Shown: positions 1-9,379, counted from the stretch's first letter. The stretch is DNA of 64,000 nt from Arthrobacter sp. Soil764 (GCF_001428075.1 NZ_LMSI01000001.1:32516-96515); one strand, 5' to 3'. The notes: generated by a model not told the origin, from the sequence alone. A program made the numbers and translations.

Positions 1-406
1 AGGGGATGGGGTTGTGTTCGCCGTAGACGGTGGCTGAGGAGCTGAACACGATGGAGCGGACGTCGTGCCGGTCCATGACCCGGATCAGGTTCAGGGTGCC
101 CACCAGGTTGTTGTAGTAGTACTTCAACGGCTCCTGCACCGATTCCCCCACGGCCTTGAGCCCGGCGAAGTGGATGACGGCCTCGATGCCGCTGCCAGCA
201 AAGACCTTCTCCACGGCGGCCTCATCCACCAGGTCAACGTGGTGGAACTCTGCGGCCTTGCCGCTGAGTTCGGCCACGCGCCGCATCGATTCCTCGCTGG
301 AGTTGACCAGGTTGTCAATGACGACCACGTCGTGGCCGGCTTCCTGCAGGGAAAGAACAGTGTGGGAACCGATGTAGCCGGTACCACCAGTAACCAGAAT
401 TCGCAT
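1..406 (-). CDS. galE: UDP-glucose 4-epimerase, N-terminal part (cut by window edge)
   Basis: Interconverts UDP-galactose and UDP-glucose in the Leloir pathway (cytoplasm, NAD-bound). About 135 N-terminal residues are visible. They open with [15 protein letters not shown], the Rossmann dinucleotide motif of this family, and reach the SSSATVYG segment that carries the catalytic Ser. The YxxxK pair lies beyond the edge. The ATG at 404-406 is preceded by an AAGGA Shine-Dalgarno. It is the last visible gene of the minus-strand alpha-galactosidase operon, which fits a role in using released galactose, although galK and galT are not in the window. A hairpin separates it from the gene upstream. Confidence 0.93.
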   Translation of the reverse strand, partial: MRILVTGGTGYIGSHTVLSLQEAGHDVVVIDNLVNSSEESMRRVAELSGKAAEFHHVDLVDEAAVEKVFAGSGIEAVIHFAGLKAVGESVQEPLKYYYNNLVGTLNLIRVMDRHDVRSIVFSSSATVYGEHNPIP

Positions 407-429
407 TGAGTTTTTCCTTGTATGGAGCG

Positions 430-483
430 AAGGCTGCCCCGCCGCCCCAGTGCTCGAAAAGCACGGGACGGCGGGGCAGCCTT
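430..483 (-). terminator. GC-rich hairpin after the alpha-galactosidase gene
   Basis: A stem of about 15 perfectly paired bases (430-444 with 469-483) continues inward with an inner GTGC/GCAC stem. It lies between the alpha-galactosidase stop and galE. There is no clear U tract, so it may be a partial terminator or an RNA-processing/stabilising hairpin inside the operon. Confidence 0.6.
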
Positions 484-497
484 GGGCTTGCGGAGGA

Positions 498-2678
498 CTA
501 GAGCGCGGTGAACCGCAGCAGCAGCGCGTGCTCGGGGTTCAGGATGGGCATGGGCAGCCCCACTTCCGCCAGGAAGCGGCCGTTGGCCACGGCGCCGTCC
601 GCCAGCCAGGCCGGCGGCTGGACCTGGGTGAAGTTGTGGCGGTAGTCCGCGTCACCCGGGGCCGGGAAGACCGCCTCCACCCGGTAGTCACGCGCCTGCT
701 CAAGGCCGGGAATGGCCACCTTGCCGGGCTGCTCGGCGAAGGCCGTGCGGGTGCTGACCAAGGCGAACAGGGCCGCCGTCGTACCAGCCTCAGGTGCCGT
801 GCCGGCGACCGCACCGTGCAGCATCAAGGACTCGTCCGGAACATCGGCACGGACCATCCGGCCGCTGTGGATCAGGTCCCGGTGCTCCTTGTACAGGCCG
901 ATAAACCGCTTGAGTTCGTCGCGCTCGGCGCCGGTGACCTGGCGGACGTCCCACTCCATGCCGAAGTGCCCGAACAACGCCGTGATGGCGCGGAAGGACA
1001 GATCGTGGGTGCGGGCTGTGGTGTGCGAGGTGGTGGGGCCAACGTGTCCGCCCACCAGCTCCGGCGGAACCACCAGCCCGGTCCAGCGCTGGATGCTCTG
1101 GCGTTCCAGGGCGTCGTTGCAGTCCGAGGCCCAGATCCGGTCCGTCCGCTCCAGGATCCCCAGGTCCACCCGGCCGCCGCCGGAGGAGCAGCTTTCAATT
1201 TCGACGCCGGGATGTGCCTTCCTGAGCTCGTCGAACAGCCGGTAGGCGGCCAGGGTCTGTTCGTGGACGGACGCGCGGCCGGCGTGCCCGTGCTCCACCT
1301 GGTCCCGGTTCTGGTCCCACTTCAGGTAGCTGATCCTGTTTTCGCGCAGCAGGGCGTCGATGCGGTCGAAAATGTACTGCCAGGCGTCGGGGTTCACCAG
1401 GTCGATCACGTGCTGGTTCCGCCACTCCAGTGGCAGGCGGCCGCCGTTCTTGTGGGACTGCGCTGCCGGGCCCACGATCCATTCCGGGTGCGCGCGGGCA
1501 ATGTCTGAATTGAGGTTGACCATTTCAGGTTCCACCCAGAGGCCGAATTCCATCCCGCGGGAGGTGACGGCGTCGATCAGCGGCGTCAGCCCGTCCGGCC
1601 AGAGCGTCTCATCCACGTACCAGTCGCCGAGTCCGGCGTGGTCGTCGCGCCGCCCGCGGAACCAGCCGTCATCGAGCACAAAACGTTCCACGCCGAGGTC
1701 CGCAGCGGAATCCGCGAGTTCGATCAGGGTGGGGAGGTTGTGGTCGAAGTAGACCGCTTCCCAGGTGTTCAGCACCACGGGGCGCGGCTTGCCGCCCCCG
1801 GCGGCCGGGAGCACGTGGTGGGGCCGTGACCGGAACCAGGTGTAGAACGCCTCGCTGATGCCATCCAGCCCGCGGTCCGAGTACGCGGCGAACAGGGCCG
1901 GGGTGGTGTAGCTGTCCTGCGGCTGAAGCATGACTTCGGCTGGGCCCAGCAGCTCCGAACCCCCGATCATGGTCCGGCCGTCGCCGATGGTGTCGGTGAA
2001 CTGTTCGTGGTTGCCGCTCCACGCCAGGTGGGTGGCCCAGACTTTTCCGTGGCGATTGCCGAAACCAGGGGTGCCGGCGGCAAGCAGGAGGGACGAGTCG
2101 TGCCCGGTGCGGCCATGCCTGCCGGTCCGGACCCACGTGCCCTGCTGGATGGCGCGGCGCTGCGGGTGGTTTTCCCGGCACCAGCGGCCGGTCAGGTCGA
2201 GGAGTTCGACGGCGTCGGGCGCCACCGGGAGAATGGTGGCCAGTTCATCCAGCTGGTAAGGGGTGGTGCCGTGGTTGGTGAGGGTGTGCCGCAGTTCCAG
2301 CAGGCCGCCGTCGTGCAGTATCAGGGTTGATTCAACGGTGAGGCCGGCCTCAGCGTCAGCGTGGGTGATGACTGCCGTGGTGCCCTCGGCCCGAGCTGCC
2401 ACAGTGCGCAGGCGCGGGGAGAAGTCGAGTCCGGAGATACCGTCGGCAATGCGGTGCCCGCGGAGGCCCGGGCGGCCGCGCCAGCTGGAGGACGCCTGGG
2501 GCAGGAGGCCGGCAGGGACGCGGGCATCGGCGGAGGAATGCCCCACGGGCCCGCCAAGGATGGCGAGGTCCGGGAGGGTGCTGCCAAGATCCGCACCCCA
2601 GTGGATGACTTCGGCCTCCCCGCTGTCGAAACTGATCACCAGGCTGGTGCCGGCGGAACGGAGGTGGAGGGGGTCCAT
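498..2678 (-). CDS. GH36 alpha-galactosidase
   Basis: Hydrolyses terminal alpha-1,6-galactosyl residues (melibiose, raffinose, stachyose), probably in the cytoplasm because no signal peptide is seen. The length of 726 residues is normal for bacterial GH36. An N-terminal beta-sandwich is followed by the (beta/alpha)8 barrel with FVLDDGWF (about 333-340), the nucleophile Asp455 in YLKWDQNRD, the CSSGGGR loop (497-503) and the acid/base Asp519 in [11 protein letters not shown]. The ATG at 2678 is preceded by an AAAGAGATCCC stretch. It lies downstream of a binding protein and two permeases on the same strand and upstream of galE, a standard alpha-galactoside utilisation order. No ATPase is present. 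Regulation is probably by the LacI protein at 7508-8536. Confidence 0.95.
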   Translation of the reverse strand: MDPLHLRSAGTSLVISFDSGEAEVIHWGADLGSTLPDLAILGGPVGHSSADARVPAGLLPQASSSWRGRPGLRGHRIADGISGLDFSPRLRTVAARAEGTTAVITHADAEAGLTVESTLILHDGGLLELRHTLTNHGTTPYQLDELATILPVAPDAVELLDLTGRWCRENHPQRRAIQQGTWVRTGRHGRTGHDSSLLLAAGTPGFGNRHGKVWATHLAWSGNHEQFTDTIGDGRTMIGGSELLGPAEVMLQPQDSYTTPALFAAYSDRGLDGISEAFYTWFRSRPHHVLPAAGGGKPRPVVLNTWEAVYFDHNLPTLIELADSAADLGVERFVLDDGWFRGRRDDHAGLGDWYVDETLWPDGLTPLIDAVTSRGMEFGLWVEPEMVNLNSDIARAHPEWIVGPAAQSHKNGGRLPLEWRNQHVIDLVNPDAWQYIFDRIDALLRENRISYLKWDQNRDQVEHGHAGRASVHEQTLAAYRLFDELRKAHPGVEIESCSSGGGRVDLGILERTDRIWASDCNDALERQSIQRWTGLVVPPELVGGHVGPTTSHTTARTHDLSFRAITALFGHFGMEWDVRQVTGAERDELKRFIGLYKEHRDLIHSGRMVRADVPDESLMLHGAVAGTAPEAGTTAALFALVSTRTAFAEQPGKVAIPGLEQARDYRVEAVFPAPGDADYRHNFTQVQPPAWLADGAVANGRFLAEVGLPMPILNPEHALLLRFTAL

Positions 2679-2749
2679 GGGATCTCTTTCAGTGTCAAGG
2701 GGTGCGCCTTAAGTTACGCACGGGAGGAAAGCAAGGGGAAGGGCCTGCC

Positions 2750-2816
2750 GGATGCCGCCGCCGCGAGGAGGGAACGGCGGCATCCAGCCGGTGGCTGCGA
2801 CCACATACGCAGCCAC
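2750..2816 (-). terminator. Tandem hairpins between binding protein and alpha-galactosidase
   Basis: Two adjacent inverted repeats: an 11-bp stem (2750-2760 with 2775-2785) and a 9-bp stem (2791-2799 with 2808-2816). They fill the gap just after the binding-protein stop. Such hairpins in sugar ABC operons often let the binding protein accumulate above the downstream enzyme through partial termination or 3'-end protection. That role is inferred. Confidence 0.55.
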
Positions 2817-2825
2817 GAATGGGGC

Positions 2826-4166
2826 CTACTTGAAGAGGGCGTTGACCTGTTCGTTGGCCTGGGTGAGGGAGCTCGCCGGCGCCTTGCCCGAAACCACCGC
2901 GTCCATGGCGGGCTCCATGATGCCCTTGACCTTGGCGGTGTTGTCCGTGATGGGGTACAGGAACGTGGTCTTGTTCTTGACGTGCTCAGTGAAGGCTGTG
3001 ACGTCCACGCCCTTCGCGGCGAATGCCGCGGCAGCCTTGTCCGAGGATGCCTTGAGCGCCGGGAAGACCACGGCCTTGGAGGCTACAACATCCTGGCAGT
3101 CAGCGGAGGCAAGGTACTCCACCCACTTGATGGATGCGTCCTTCTTCTTTGTTCCCGCCCAGATGGAATCGGCCAGGCCATTGAACATCGAGGCGCGCTC
3201 GCCCTTGGGGCCGACCGGGGTGGGGGCGATGCCCACTTCGACGCCCTTGTAGCCGGTGTACTGGCCGATCATCCAGGAGCCGTGCGCGTTGATGGCCGAC
3301 TTGCCGGCGGCGAAGGTGTCAGCCATGGCTGCGCCCACAGTGGTCTCCAGCTTGGGCATGTAGCCCTTGTCAGCCAGCCCGGCGAACCATCCCATACTCT
3401 CCTGGAACTTGGGGTCGTCGTAGTTGTAGTGCGTGCCCCACGGGTTCTTGTCCGTGTGGGACCATCCGGTGGTGTTGGTGAGGTAGCTCCACTCGGTCTG
3501 GCCGGAGGAGTCGCCGCCGCCGTTCAAGCCCAGTCCGTACACGGCCACATTGTTCTTGTCGAAGCCGGGCTCGTCGCCGCGCTTGCCGCTCTTGTCCACA
3601 GTGAGGTGGGCGATGACCTTTTCGTAGGTGCCGCCGTCTTCGGGGTTCCACGTGAGGTTCTTCATCTGGTCCTCGGTGATGCCCGCGCTGGCGAGCATCG
3701 CCTTGTTGTAGAAGAGGCCAATGGTGTCCCAGTCCTTGGGCAGGCCGTAGCGCTTGCCGTCCTGGCCTACCCAGAGATCGGCGAGGCCTTCGTTGTACGC
3801 GGTCAGGTCGATGTTGTCCTTCTTGACGGCGTCATCGATGGCCAGCAGCTGCTTTTTCTCGGCCAGTTCGCCGTAGCGTCCCAGGTGGTTGGTGAACACG
3901 TCCGGAGCGGTGCCGCCCACGAAGCCGTTGGTCAGGGTGCTCCAGTAGTCGTCCCACCCGCGCTGGGTGATCTTGACCTTGATGTCCGGGTTGGCCTTGC
4001 TGAAGTCGTCAGCGCACTGCTGGTACGCGGGGAGCTGGTTGGCGTCCCAAAGCCAGTAGTTGATCTCGCCCTTGGACGCCTCGGCGGAGGAGGAGGATCC
4101 ACTGCAGGCGGACAGGGAGAGCGCCACAGCGGCGGCAACGGCGACGGCGCCGAGTGATTTCTTCAT
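2826..4166 (-). CDS. Sugar ABC transporter substrate-binding lipoprotein (alpha-galactoside type)
   Basis: Captures sugar outside the membrane and delivers it to the permeases encoded just upstream. A short basic N-terminus, hydrophobic stretch and lipobox LSAC (lipidated Cys21) mark it as a secreted lipoprotein. The mature part of about 425 residues has the family-1 (MalE-like) extracellular binding protein layout, starting with EINYWLWDAN and a region of FSKANPDIKVK type. Operon order on the minus strand is permease, permease, binding protein, alpha-galactosidase, galE, so the ligand is most likely melibiose, raffinose or another alpha-galactoside. The ligand is inferred from context only. 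Confidence 0.9.
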   Translation of the reverse strand: MKKSLGAVAVAAAVALSLSACSGSSSSAEASKGEINYWLWDANQLPAYQQCADDFSKANPDIKVKITQRGWDDYWSTLTNGFVGGTAPDVFTNHLGRYGELAEKKQLLAIDDAVKKDNIDLTAYNEGLADLWVGQDGKRYGLPKDWDTIGLFYNKAMLASAGITEDQMKNLTWNPEDGGTYEKVIAHLTVDKSGKRGDEPGFDKNNVAVYGLGLNGGGDSSGQTEWSYLTNTTGWSHTDKNPWGTHYNYDDPKFQESMGWFAGLADKGYMPKLETTVGAAMADTFAAGKSAINAHGSWMIGQYTGYKGVEVGIAPTPVGPKGERASMFNGLADSIWAGTKKKDASIKWVEYLASADCQDVVASKAVVFPALKASSDKAAAAFAAKGVDVTAFTEHVKNKTTFLYPITDNTAKVKGIMEPAMDAVVSGKAPASSLTQANEQVNALFK

Positions 4167-4211
4167 GGTTCTACTTTCCGTTCAGGGGTGGGGTGGAAGG
4201 GTTGCAGGTGG

Positions 4212-5138
4212 TTACTTGATGCCGGAGAAGCCGATGGAGTTGACGATCTTCTTGCCAAAGGCGGCGAAGAGGATCAGCACCGGCAGGGCGGAGATCAGGG
4301 TGGCGGCCATGAGCCCGGACCAGTCCGGTGCGCCCTGCGGTGATTGGGACTTGAAGACGCCCAGGCCAACCTGCAGCACCCGGACGTCGTCCTGGGAGCC
4401 CACCAGCAGCGGCCAGAAGTATTCGTTCCACTGGCCGATGAAGGTGAGCAGGGCAAGGGTGGCAATGGGGGCTGCGGCGTTGGGCAGGACGATCTGGAAA
4501 AAGATCCTCAGGTGCTTGGCGCCGTCGAGCATTGCTGCCTCTTCCACCTCGCGGGACATGTTCAGGAAGAACTGCCGCAGGAAGAAGATGGCGAAGGGGG
4601 TCATAAAGAGGTACGGCAGGACCATGCCGAGCATCGTGTTGAGCAGGTCCAGGTTCTTGATCAGCAGGAAGTTGGGCAGTGCCGTGAAGATCGGCGGGAC
4701 CAGCATGGTGCCGAGGAAGAGGCTGAAGACGGCGTTCCGGCCCTTCCAGCGCAGCCGGGCGAAAGCGTAGGCGGCCATCGCGCTGAAGAACACTGCCCCG
4801 GCGGTAGTGATCGAGGAGAAGATGATGGAGTTCCGCAGGTAGAGCCAGAAGTCGATCTGCGCTCCGGAACCGCCTTCTGCCACAGCCTCGGCAGCCGTCT
4901 GGAGCCCGAAGACGCGTTTGAAGGCGCCGAAGCTGAACTCGGCCGGCAACAGGCTGGTGGCATTGGTGGCCAGCGCGTTGTTGGTGGACAGCGCCGTCCG
5001 AAGGACCCAGAGGAAGGGCAGGACCGAGACGGCGATAGCGAGGACCAGGAGGGCCCAGGCGGCGGCGCGGCGGGGGTTGAAAGTACGACGGCGGCTGGTT
5101 GCGGCCGGCAGCGGCGCGCGGCTTGCAGTGGTGGTCAT
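4212..5138 (-). CDS. Sugar ABC transporter permease, MalG type
   Basis: Inner-membrane subunit of the importer. It has 308 residues, an N-terminal hydrophobic segment after a basic leader, and about six membrane helices. The cytoplasmic EAA loop reads EEAAMLDGAKHLRIFFQIVLP, where the family docks its ATPase. The protein ends in the NSIGFSGIK tail typical of MalG-like permeases. It sits 10 nt after the partner permease and 45 nt before the binding protein. The importer needs an ATPase encoded elsewhere, commonly a shared MsmK-type protein in actinobacteria. Confidence 0.92.
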   Translation of the reverse strand: MTTTASRAPLPAATSRRRTFNPRRAAAWALLVLAIAVSVLPFLWVLRTALSTNNALATNATSLLPAEFSFGAFKRVFGLQTAAEAVAEGGSGAQIDFWLYLRNSIIFSSITTAGAVFFSAMAAYAFARLRWKGRNAVFSLFLGTMLVPPIFTALPNFLLIKNLDLLNTMLGMVLPYLFMTPFAIFFLRQFFLNMSREVEEAAMLDGAKHLRIFFQIVLPNAAAPIATLALLTFIGQWNEYFWPLLVGSQDDVRVLQVGLGVFKSQSPQGAPDWSGLMAATLISALPVLILFAAFGKKIVNSIGFSGIK

Positions 5139-5148
5139 GGAGGATTCC

Positions 5149-6090
5149 TTAGTCCAGGTCCGACTCGTTGCCCTTGAGGAACTTCATCTGGATGAAGGCC
5201 ACCAGGGCGAGGATGAGGAAGAGAATGACGGCGATGGCGGATCCGTAGCCGAAGTCCGACTCGGTGAATGCGCGCTGGTAGATGTAGTACTGGATGACGC
5301 GGGTGGCGTTGACCGGGCCGCCTCCCGACGTGACGGCAACGGTGTCGAAGACCTGGAAGGAACCGATCACGGTCACCACCAGCACCAGGACCAGGACCGG
5401 GCGAAGCAGCGGAATGGTGATTTTCCGGAAGGTCTGGGAGGCTGACGCGCCGTCCAGTTTCGCTACCTCGTATACGTGGCCGGGGATGGCCTGCAGGCCG
5501 GCGAAGATCAGCAGCGCCGTGTAGCCCATATGCCGCCAGGTGTTGATCAGGGCCTGGGTGGGGATGGCCCACGCTTCACTGCCGAAGAAGGCCACCCGGG
5601 GAAGTCCCGCCCACTCGATGAACTGGTTCACCACGCCGATCTGGTAGTCGAGCATCCAGAACCACAGCAGCGCGGCGATCACGTTGGACATCAGGTACGG
5701 CAGCAACAGGGTGCCCCGAATGATGGTGGATTTGGCTACCTGGTGCATCAGGAGGGCCAGCCCCAGGGCCAGTGCGGTCTGCAGGACGATGTTCAGGAAG
5801 ACGTACTGTCCTGTGACGGCCAGGGAGTTCCAGAAGAGGGGATCCTTGGCGATGGCCGTGTAGTTTTCCATGCCCACCCACTCGGGGTCGCCCAGGATGC
5901 TGTATTCGGTGAAGCTCAGGTACACGCCGCGGACGGTGGGCACGACGTAGAAGACGATGAAGCCGATCATGGCCGGTGCGATGAAAAGCAGGGCTATCTT
6001 GAGGTCACCGAGCTGGCGGAGACCGCCGTTGCGCTTGGGTTTGTCCGGTGCCGGTGAAAGAGATCTTGAGCGTTTGGCAAGGGTGGTCAT
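5149..6090 (-). CDS. Sugar ABC transporter permease, MalF type
   Basis: First gene of the alpha-galactoside operon. It has 313 residues with about six membrane helices beginning around residue 31, and the EAA loop YEVAKLDGASASQTFRKITIP. It pairs with the MalG-type permease at 4212-5138 to form the membrane channel. The ATG at 6090 has a GGAAAGGG Shine-Dalgarno upstream. Its promoter region, shared with the divergent oxidoreductase, contains an operator-like palindrome at 6137-6152. Confidence 0.92.
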   Translation of the reverse strand: MTTLAKRSRSLSPAPDKPKRNGGLRQLGDLKIALLFIAPAMIGFIVFYVVPTVRGVYLSFTEYSILGDPEWVGMENYTAIAKDPLFWNSLAVTGQYVFLNIVLQTALALGLALLMHQVAKSTIIRGTLLLPYLMSNVIAALLWFWMLDYQIGVVNQFIEWAGLPRVAFFGSEAWAIPTQALINTWRHMGYTALLIFAGLQAIPGHVYEVAKLDGASASQTFRKITIPLLRPVLVLVLVVTVIGSFQVFDTVAVTSGGGPVNATRVIQYYIYQRAFTESDFGYGSAIAVILFLILALVAFIQMKFLKGNESDLD

Positions 6091-6135
6091 CTTCGACCCT
6101 TTCCTGACTGTGACGGGGGTAACAACTTCGAAAGC

Positions 6136-6164
6136 AATCTACACGAGTAGATTAGGGGCCGCAA
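6136..6164 (-). promoter_or_regulatory. Candidate promoter and operator of the alpha-galactoside operon
   Basis: On the minus strand a TTGCGG (6159-6164), a 17-nt spacer and TAGATT (6136-6141) form a plausible sigma-70-type promoter. Overlapping it is the palindrome ATCTACACGAGTAGAT (6137-6152) with a central CG, the form expected of a LacI-family operator. A bound repressor would cover the -10 box. The half-site CGAGTAGA recurs at 6220-6227. Confidence 0.55.
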
Positions 6165-6214
6165 GGGTGAGTTTTAATCAGTCACAAAAAGGACTTTCCA
6201 CGTAATCGGCCTGT

Positions 6215-6243
6215 TGACTCGAGTAGAAGCGAGTGGAACACTG
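6215..6243 (+). promoter_or_regulatory. Candidate promoter and second operator facing the oxidoreductase gene
   Basis: TTGACT (6215-6220), a 17-nt spacer and AACACT (6238-6243) point toward the gene at 6301. The -35 box overlaps the 8-bp palindrome ACTCGAGT (6217-6224), which continues into the half-site CGAGTAGA also seen in the operator at 6137-6152. The CG centres of the two sites are 76 bp apart. Likely ligand: the LacI protein at 7508-8536. Confidence 0.45.
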
Positions 6244-6300
6244 GGTTCACTGATGGACAGCGCTTGCCTGAGTGCTTCCACCGTCCAGGAAAGGTAGACA

Positions 6301-7506
6301 ATGACGTTTTCAATCGGCGTAGTAGGAGCCGGTCAGTTCGGCGGCCAGTTCGCGCACCTGTTCAACCTCCACCCCGGCGTCAGCGACGTCTATGTGGTGG
6401 ACGAGCGGCCGGAGCGTGCTGCCCAAGCCGTGGAGCGGTACCACCTGGCGGGCACCAAGGCGGACTTCGAAGAACTTCTCGCCTCGGACGTTGACGCCGT
6501 TGCCATCTTTACCCAGCGCTGGACCCACGGGCCGCTGGTGGAACGGGCGCTGCGGGCAGGCAAACACGTCTACTCGGCTGTCCCCATGGCGGTTTCCGAA
6601 GAGGAAATCGCCCGCATCATCGAGGCCGTCCGTGACACCGGCATGGTGTACATGATGGGCGAGACCAGCTACTACAACCCGGCCACGGTGTATGCCCGCG
6701 AGCAGCAGGAGGCCGGCAGGTTCGGCCGGATCTTTTACTCCGAGGGCGATTACGTTCACGACATGGACCTGGGGTTTTACGATGCCTACCAGTACAGCGG
6801 CGGCGACCGCTGGAAAGAGACAGCCAGTTACCCGCCCATGCTGTACCCCACGCACGCGATCGGTGGAGTGCTGGGCGCCGTCCCGTCGCACGCGGTCAGC
6901 GTCAGCTGTGTAGGGGTTCGGGATGACCGGAACGACGGCGTCTTCGACCGCGACGTCAGCATGTTCGGCAACGACTTCTCCAACGCCACCGCACTCTTCG
7001 AGCTGAACGACGGCGGCGTGATGCGCACCAATGAGATGCGCCGCGTAGGCTACCCCTCCCACATCCGCGAATCCCGCTTCCGCTTCTTTGGTACTGAGGC
7101 AAGCTTCGAGCAGCTCGCCAAGGTCACCGTGTGGCAGGACAAGCAAAACGTCCATGACATCTCGGAGCAAATGGAAACCCGGCCCAGCATGTCCCTGGAC
7201 GACCCCTCACTGGCCAACGTGGCCCCCGAGCTTCGCGATGCCTTCGTCTCCGGGCTCGCACCCGTCCATAATGCGGAAAGGCTTCCCGAGGAGTTTCGCG
7301 GTGCACCCAATGGGCATGAAGGCAGCCACCACTTCCTTGTGGACGACTTCGTCACCGCGGTCAACAACGGCACCCTGCCGCCCGTGAATGCCTGGGTTGC
7401 TGCCCGCTACACCCTTCCGGGCATCGTGGCCCACCAGTCCGCCCTGCAAAACGGCGCGCGGCTTCCCATCCGCGACTTTGGCGACGCCCCGTCCACTGGT
7501 AGCTAG
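6301..7506 (+). CDS. Gfo/Idh/MocA family protein lacking the EKP lysine
   Basis: A protein of 401 residues with an N-terminal NAD(P)-binding Rossmann fold (VGAGQFG, residues 8-14) and the alpha/beta C-terminal domain of the family. Ordinary members carry Glu-Lys-Pro after the 'AGKHV' strand. Here that position reads YSAVPMA (91-97), so the catalytic Lys is absent. A YPTHAIGG segment (183-190) follows. Both features recall NAD-dependent glycosidases of the GH109 type rather than plain sugar dehydrogenases, but this is inference. It is divergent from the alpha-galactosidase operon and followed 1 nt later by a LacI regulator, so it probably acts on the same sugars. Confidence 0.8.
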   Translation: MTFSIGVVGAGQFGGQFAHLFNLHPGVSDVYVVDERPERAAQAVERYHLAGTKADFEELLASDVDAVAIFTQRWTHGPLVERALRAGKHVYSAVPMAVSEEEIARIIEAVRDTGMVYMMGETSYYNPATVYAREQQEAGRFGRIFYSEGDYVHDMDLGFYDAYQYSGGDRWKETASYPPMLYPTHAIGGVLGAVPSHAVSVSCVGVRDDRNDGVFDRDVSMFGNDFSNATALFELNDGGVMRTNEMRRVGYPSHIRESRFRFFGTEASFEQLAKVTVWQDKQNVHDISEQMETRPSMSLDDPSLANVAPELRDAFVSGLAPVHNAERLPEEFRGAPNGHEGSHHFLVDDFVTAVNNGTLPPVNAWVAARYTLPGIVAHQSALQNGARLPIRDFGDAPSTGS

Positions 7507-7507
7507 C

Positions 7508-8536
7508 ATGTACTCCATGGCCACTTCGACTGTTCCGGCGCCCCGGGGACCGGTGACGCGCAAGGATGTTGCGCGCTATGCCGGCGTCAGCACCGCCGTC
7601 GTCAGCTATGTGGTCAATGGCGGACCCAAAAAGGTAGCCCCGGCCACGGAGGCGAAAGTCCAGGACGCCATCCGCCGGCTGGGGTACCGTCCCAATGCTG
7701 CCGCACGGGCCCTGAAGCTGGGGTCCAGCGAAACAATAGGCCTGGTCATCCCGGACAACAGCAACCCGTTCTTCTCGCTGCTGGCCCATGCGGTGGAAGA
7801 TGCCGCCGCTGAACTGGGCTACGCCCTGGTGCTAACCAATTCGGACGGAAACCTGGCGAAGGAACTCCGGAACGTCCGCAACCTTGCTGCGCGGCAGGTG
7901 GACGGGGTGATCCTTTCCAGCGTTTTGATGGAACCTGCCTTGCCGGAACTTGATTCTGCGGAGATTCCTGTTGTCCTGCTGAACCACAGCGGCGATGCGC
8001 CAGGATTCAGCAGCGTGGGGGTGGACCTGGTGGCCGGGGCAAAATCGGCTGTCAAACACCTGATCGGCCACGGGCACACCAACATCGCCCTCGCCATGGG
8101 TACCAACACCGGCAACTACTATGACGGCCGCGAGGAGGGCTGGCTGCAGGCCCTGGCCGAGGCGGGCCTGCCGGAGGGTCCCATTGTCCGCGCCCCCTTC
8201 ACCCGGGAGGGCGGGTACGCGGCGGGCAAGCGGCTCCTGGCCGCCGCGGACCGCCCCACCGCCATTTTTGCCACCTCCGACCTGCAGGCAGTGGGGATCC
8301 TCCGGGCCCTCCATGAAGCGGGGCTGTCCATTCCGGAGGACATCGCCCTGGCATCCTTTGACGGTTCAGCTGAAGCGGAATACAGCTGGCCTCCCCTCAC
8401 CACAGTGAAGCAACCGGCAAAGGCCATGGCGGAGGCCGCCGTCAGCGCCCTGATCGGGGCACACCGCGGCAGTGCATCCGAGCACCTGATCTTCCCCGCC
8501 GAACTGCAGGTCCGGCAGTCCTGCGGCTGCCCCTAG
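7508..8536 (+). CDS. LacI family transcriptional regulator
   Basis: A sugar-responsive repressor of 342 residues. The N-terminal helix-turn-helix reads VTRKDVARYAGVSTAVVSYV, with a hinge region at about 60-70 (RPNAAARALKLGSS), followed by a periplasmic-binding-protein-like effector domain from GLVIPDNSNPFF to the QSCGC terminus. I chose the ATG at 7508, directly after the stop of the oxidoreductase; a second ATG at 7517 is possible. Its gene is co-directional with the Gfo-like gene. It most likely controls the divergent alpha-galactoside operon through the CGAGTAGA sites. The last 4 nt overlap the tail of the convergent DeoR gene. Confidence 0.9.
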   Translation: MYSMATSTVPAPRGPVTRKDVARYAGVSTAVVSYVVNGGPKKVAPATEAKVQDAIRRLGYRPNAAARALKLGSSETIGLVIPDNSNPFFSLLAHAVEDAAAELGYALVLTNSDGNLAKELRNVRNLAARQVDGVILSSVLMEPALPELDSAEIPVVLLNHSGDAPGFSSVGVDLVAGAKSAVKHLIGHGHTNIALAMGTNTGNYYDGREEGWLQALAEAGLPEGPIVRAPFTREGGYAAGKRLLAAADRPTAIFATSDLQAVGILRALHEAGLSIPEDIALASFDGSAEAEYSWPPLTTVKQPAKAMAEAAVSALIGAHRGSASEHLIFPAELQVRQSCGCP

Positions 8537-9321
8537 GCAGCAGCGAGCCGGAGCTTGCCCACCTTCTCCTGCAGGACACGCTGGGCTTCCGAACCCAGCC
8601 CCGGATCGCTGATCACCTCATCCACTTCGTCCAGCGACGCAATGGAACTGATGCCAAGGACACCCCATTTGGTGTGGTCCGCCAGCACCACTGTTTTGCG
8701 CGCGGCAGCCACAAAGGCACGGTTCGTTTCCGCCTCGAGCAGGTTGGGGGTGGTGAAGCCGGCCACCGCGTCCATGCCGTGGACGCCCAGGAACAGCAGG
8801 TCCAGGTGCAGCTGCTTCAGGGCGCTGGTGGCGATGGGGCCCACCAGGGCGTCCGACGGCGTCCGCTGGCCGCCGATGAGGATCACCGTGGAGCTGTAGT
8901 GGGTCCGGCCTGCGGCCGCGGCATGGTGGAACAAGTCCGCGATGCGCACCGAGTTGGTGACCACGGTGATGGGCGGCCCGTTAACAAGTTCTTTGGCGAG
9001 CGCCCAGGTGGTGGTTCCGGCGCTCAGGCCAACGGCCATCCCCTCCTGGACCAGCGCAGCCGCTTCAACGGCAATGGCACGCTTCTCCGAGGTCAGCTGT
9101 GTGGACTTCAGTTCGAAGCCGGGTTCATGGGTGCTGGCGTCCCCCGGAAGCTTGGCGCCGCCGTGGATCCGTTCAAGCCGGCCGGCTTCCTCCAGCAGTT
9201 CGATGTCCCGCCGGACGGTCATGAGGGATACGCCCAGCTGCTGGGCCAGGTCTGACACGCGGACAACCCGTTCCCGCTGGACTGTGTCCACGATGGCCTG
9301 GTGTCGAGCAGCGGGGAGCAT
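8533..9321 (-). CDS. DeoR/GlpR family transcriptional regulator
   Basis: A repressor of 262 residues responding to a sugar phosphate. It has an N-terminal DeoR winged helix (LGVSLMTVRRDIELLEEAGRL) followed by the IHGGAKL strand and a ribose-5-phosphate-isomerase-like sensor domain. The ATG at 9321 is chosen because an AAAGGA Shine-Dalgarno precedes it at proper distance; a longer reading frame to 9366 lacks one. It lies 58 nt downstream of a permease on the same strand, so it may be the last gene of the importer operon at 9380-12673 and its local regulator. Confidence 0.9.
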   Translation of the reverse strand: MLPAARHQAIVDTVQRERVVRVSDLAQQLGVSLMTVRRDIELLEEAGRLERIHGGAKLPGDASTHEPGFELKSTQLTSEKRAIAVEAAALVQEGMAVGLSAGTTTWALAKELVNGPPITVVTNSVRIADLFHHAAAAGRTHYSSTVILIGGQRTPSDALVGPIATSALKQLHLDLLFLGVHGMDAVAGFTTPNLLEAETNRAFVAAARKTVVLADHTKWGVLGISSIASLDEVDEVISDPGLGSEAQRVLQEKVGKLRLAAA

Positions 9322-9379
9322 GGTGTTCCTTTCGGGCGGAGGTTGGGGGAGCAGTGTCCCCGTCACAGTCCATCTTTAC

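Noticed and set aside
2361..4157. A 598-codon open frame on the plus strand opposite the alpha-galactosidase and binding-protein genes
   Set aside because: Antisense shadow of high-GC coding sequence; no family motifs and no ribosome site, while the minus strand has two clear genes.
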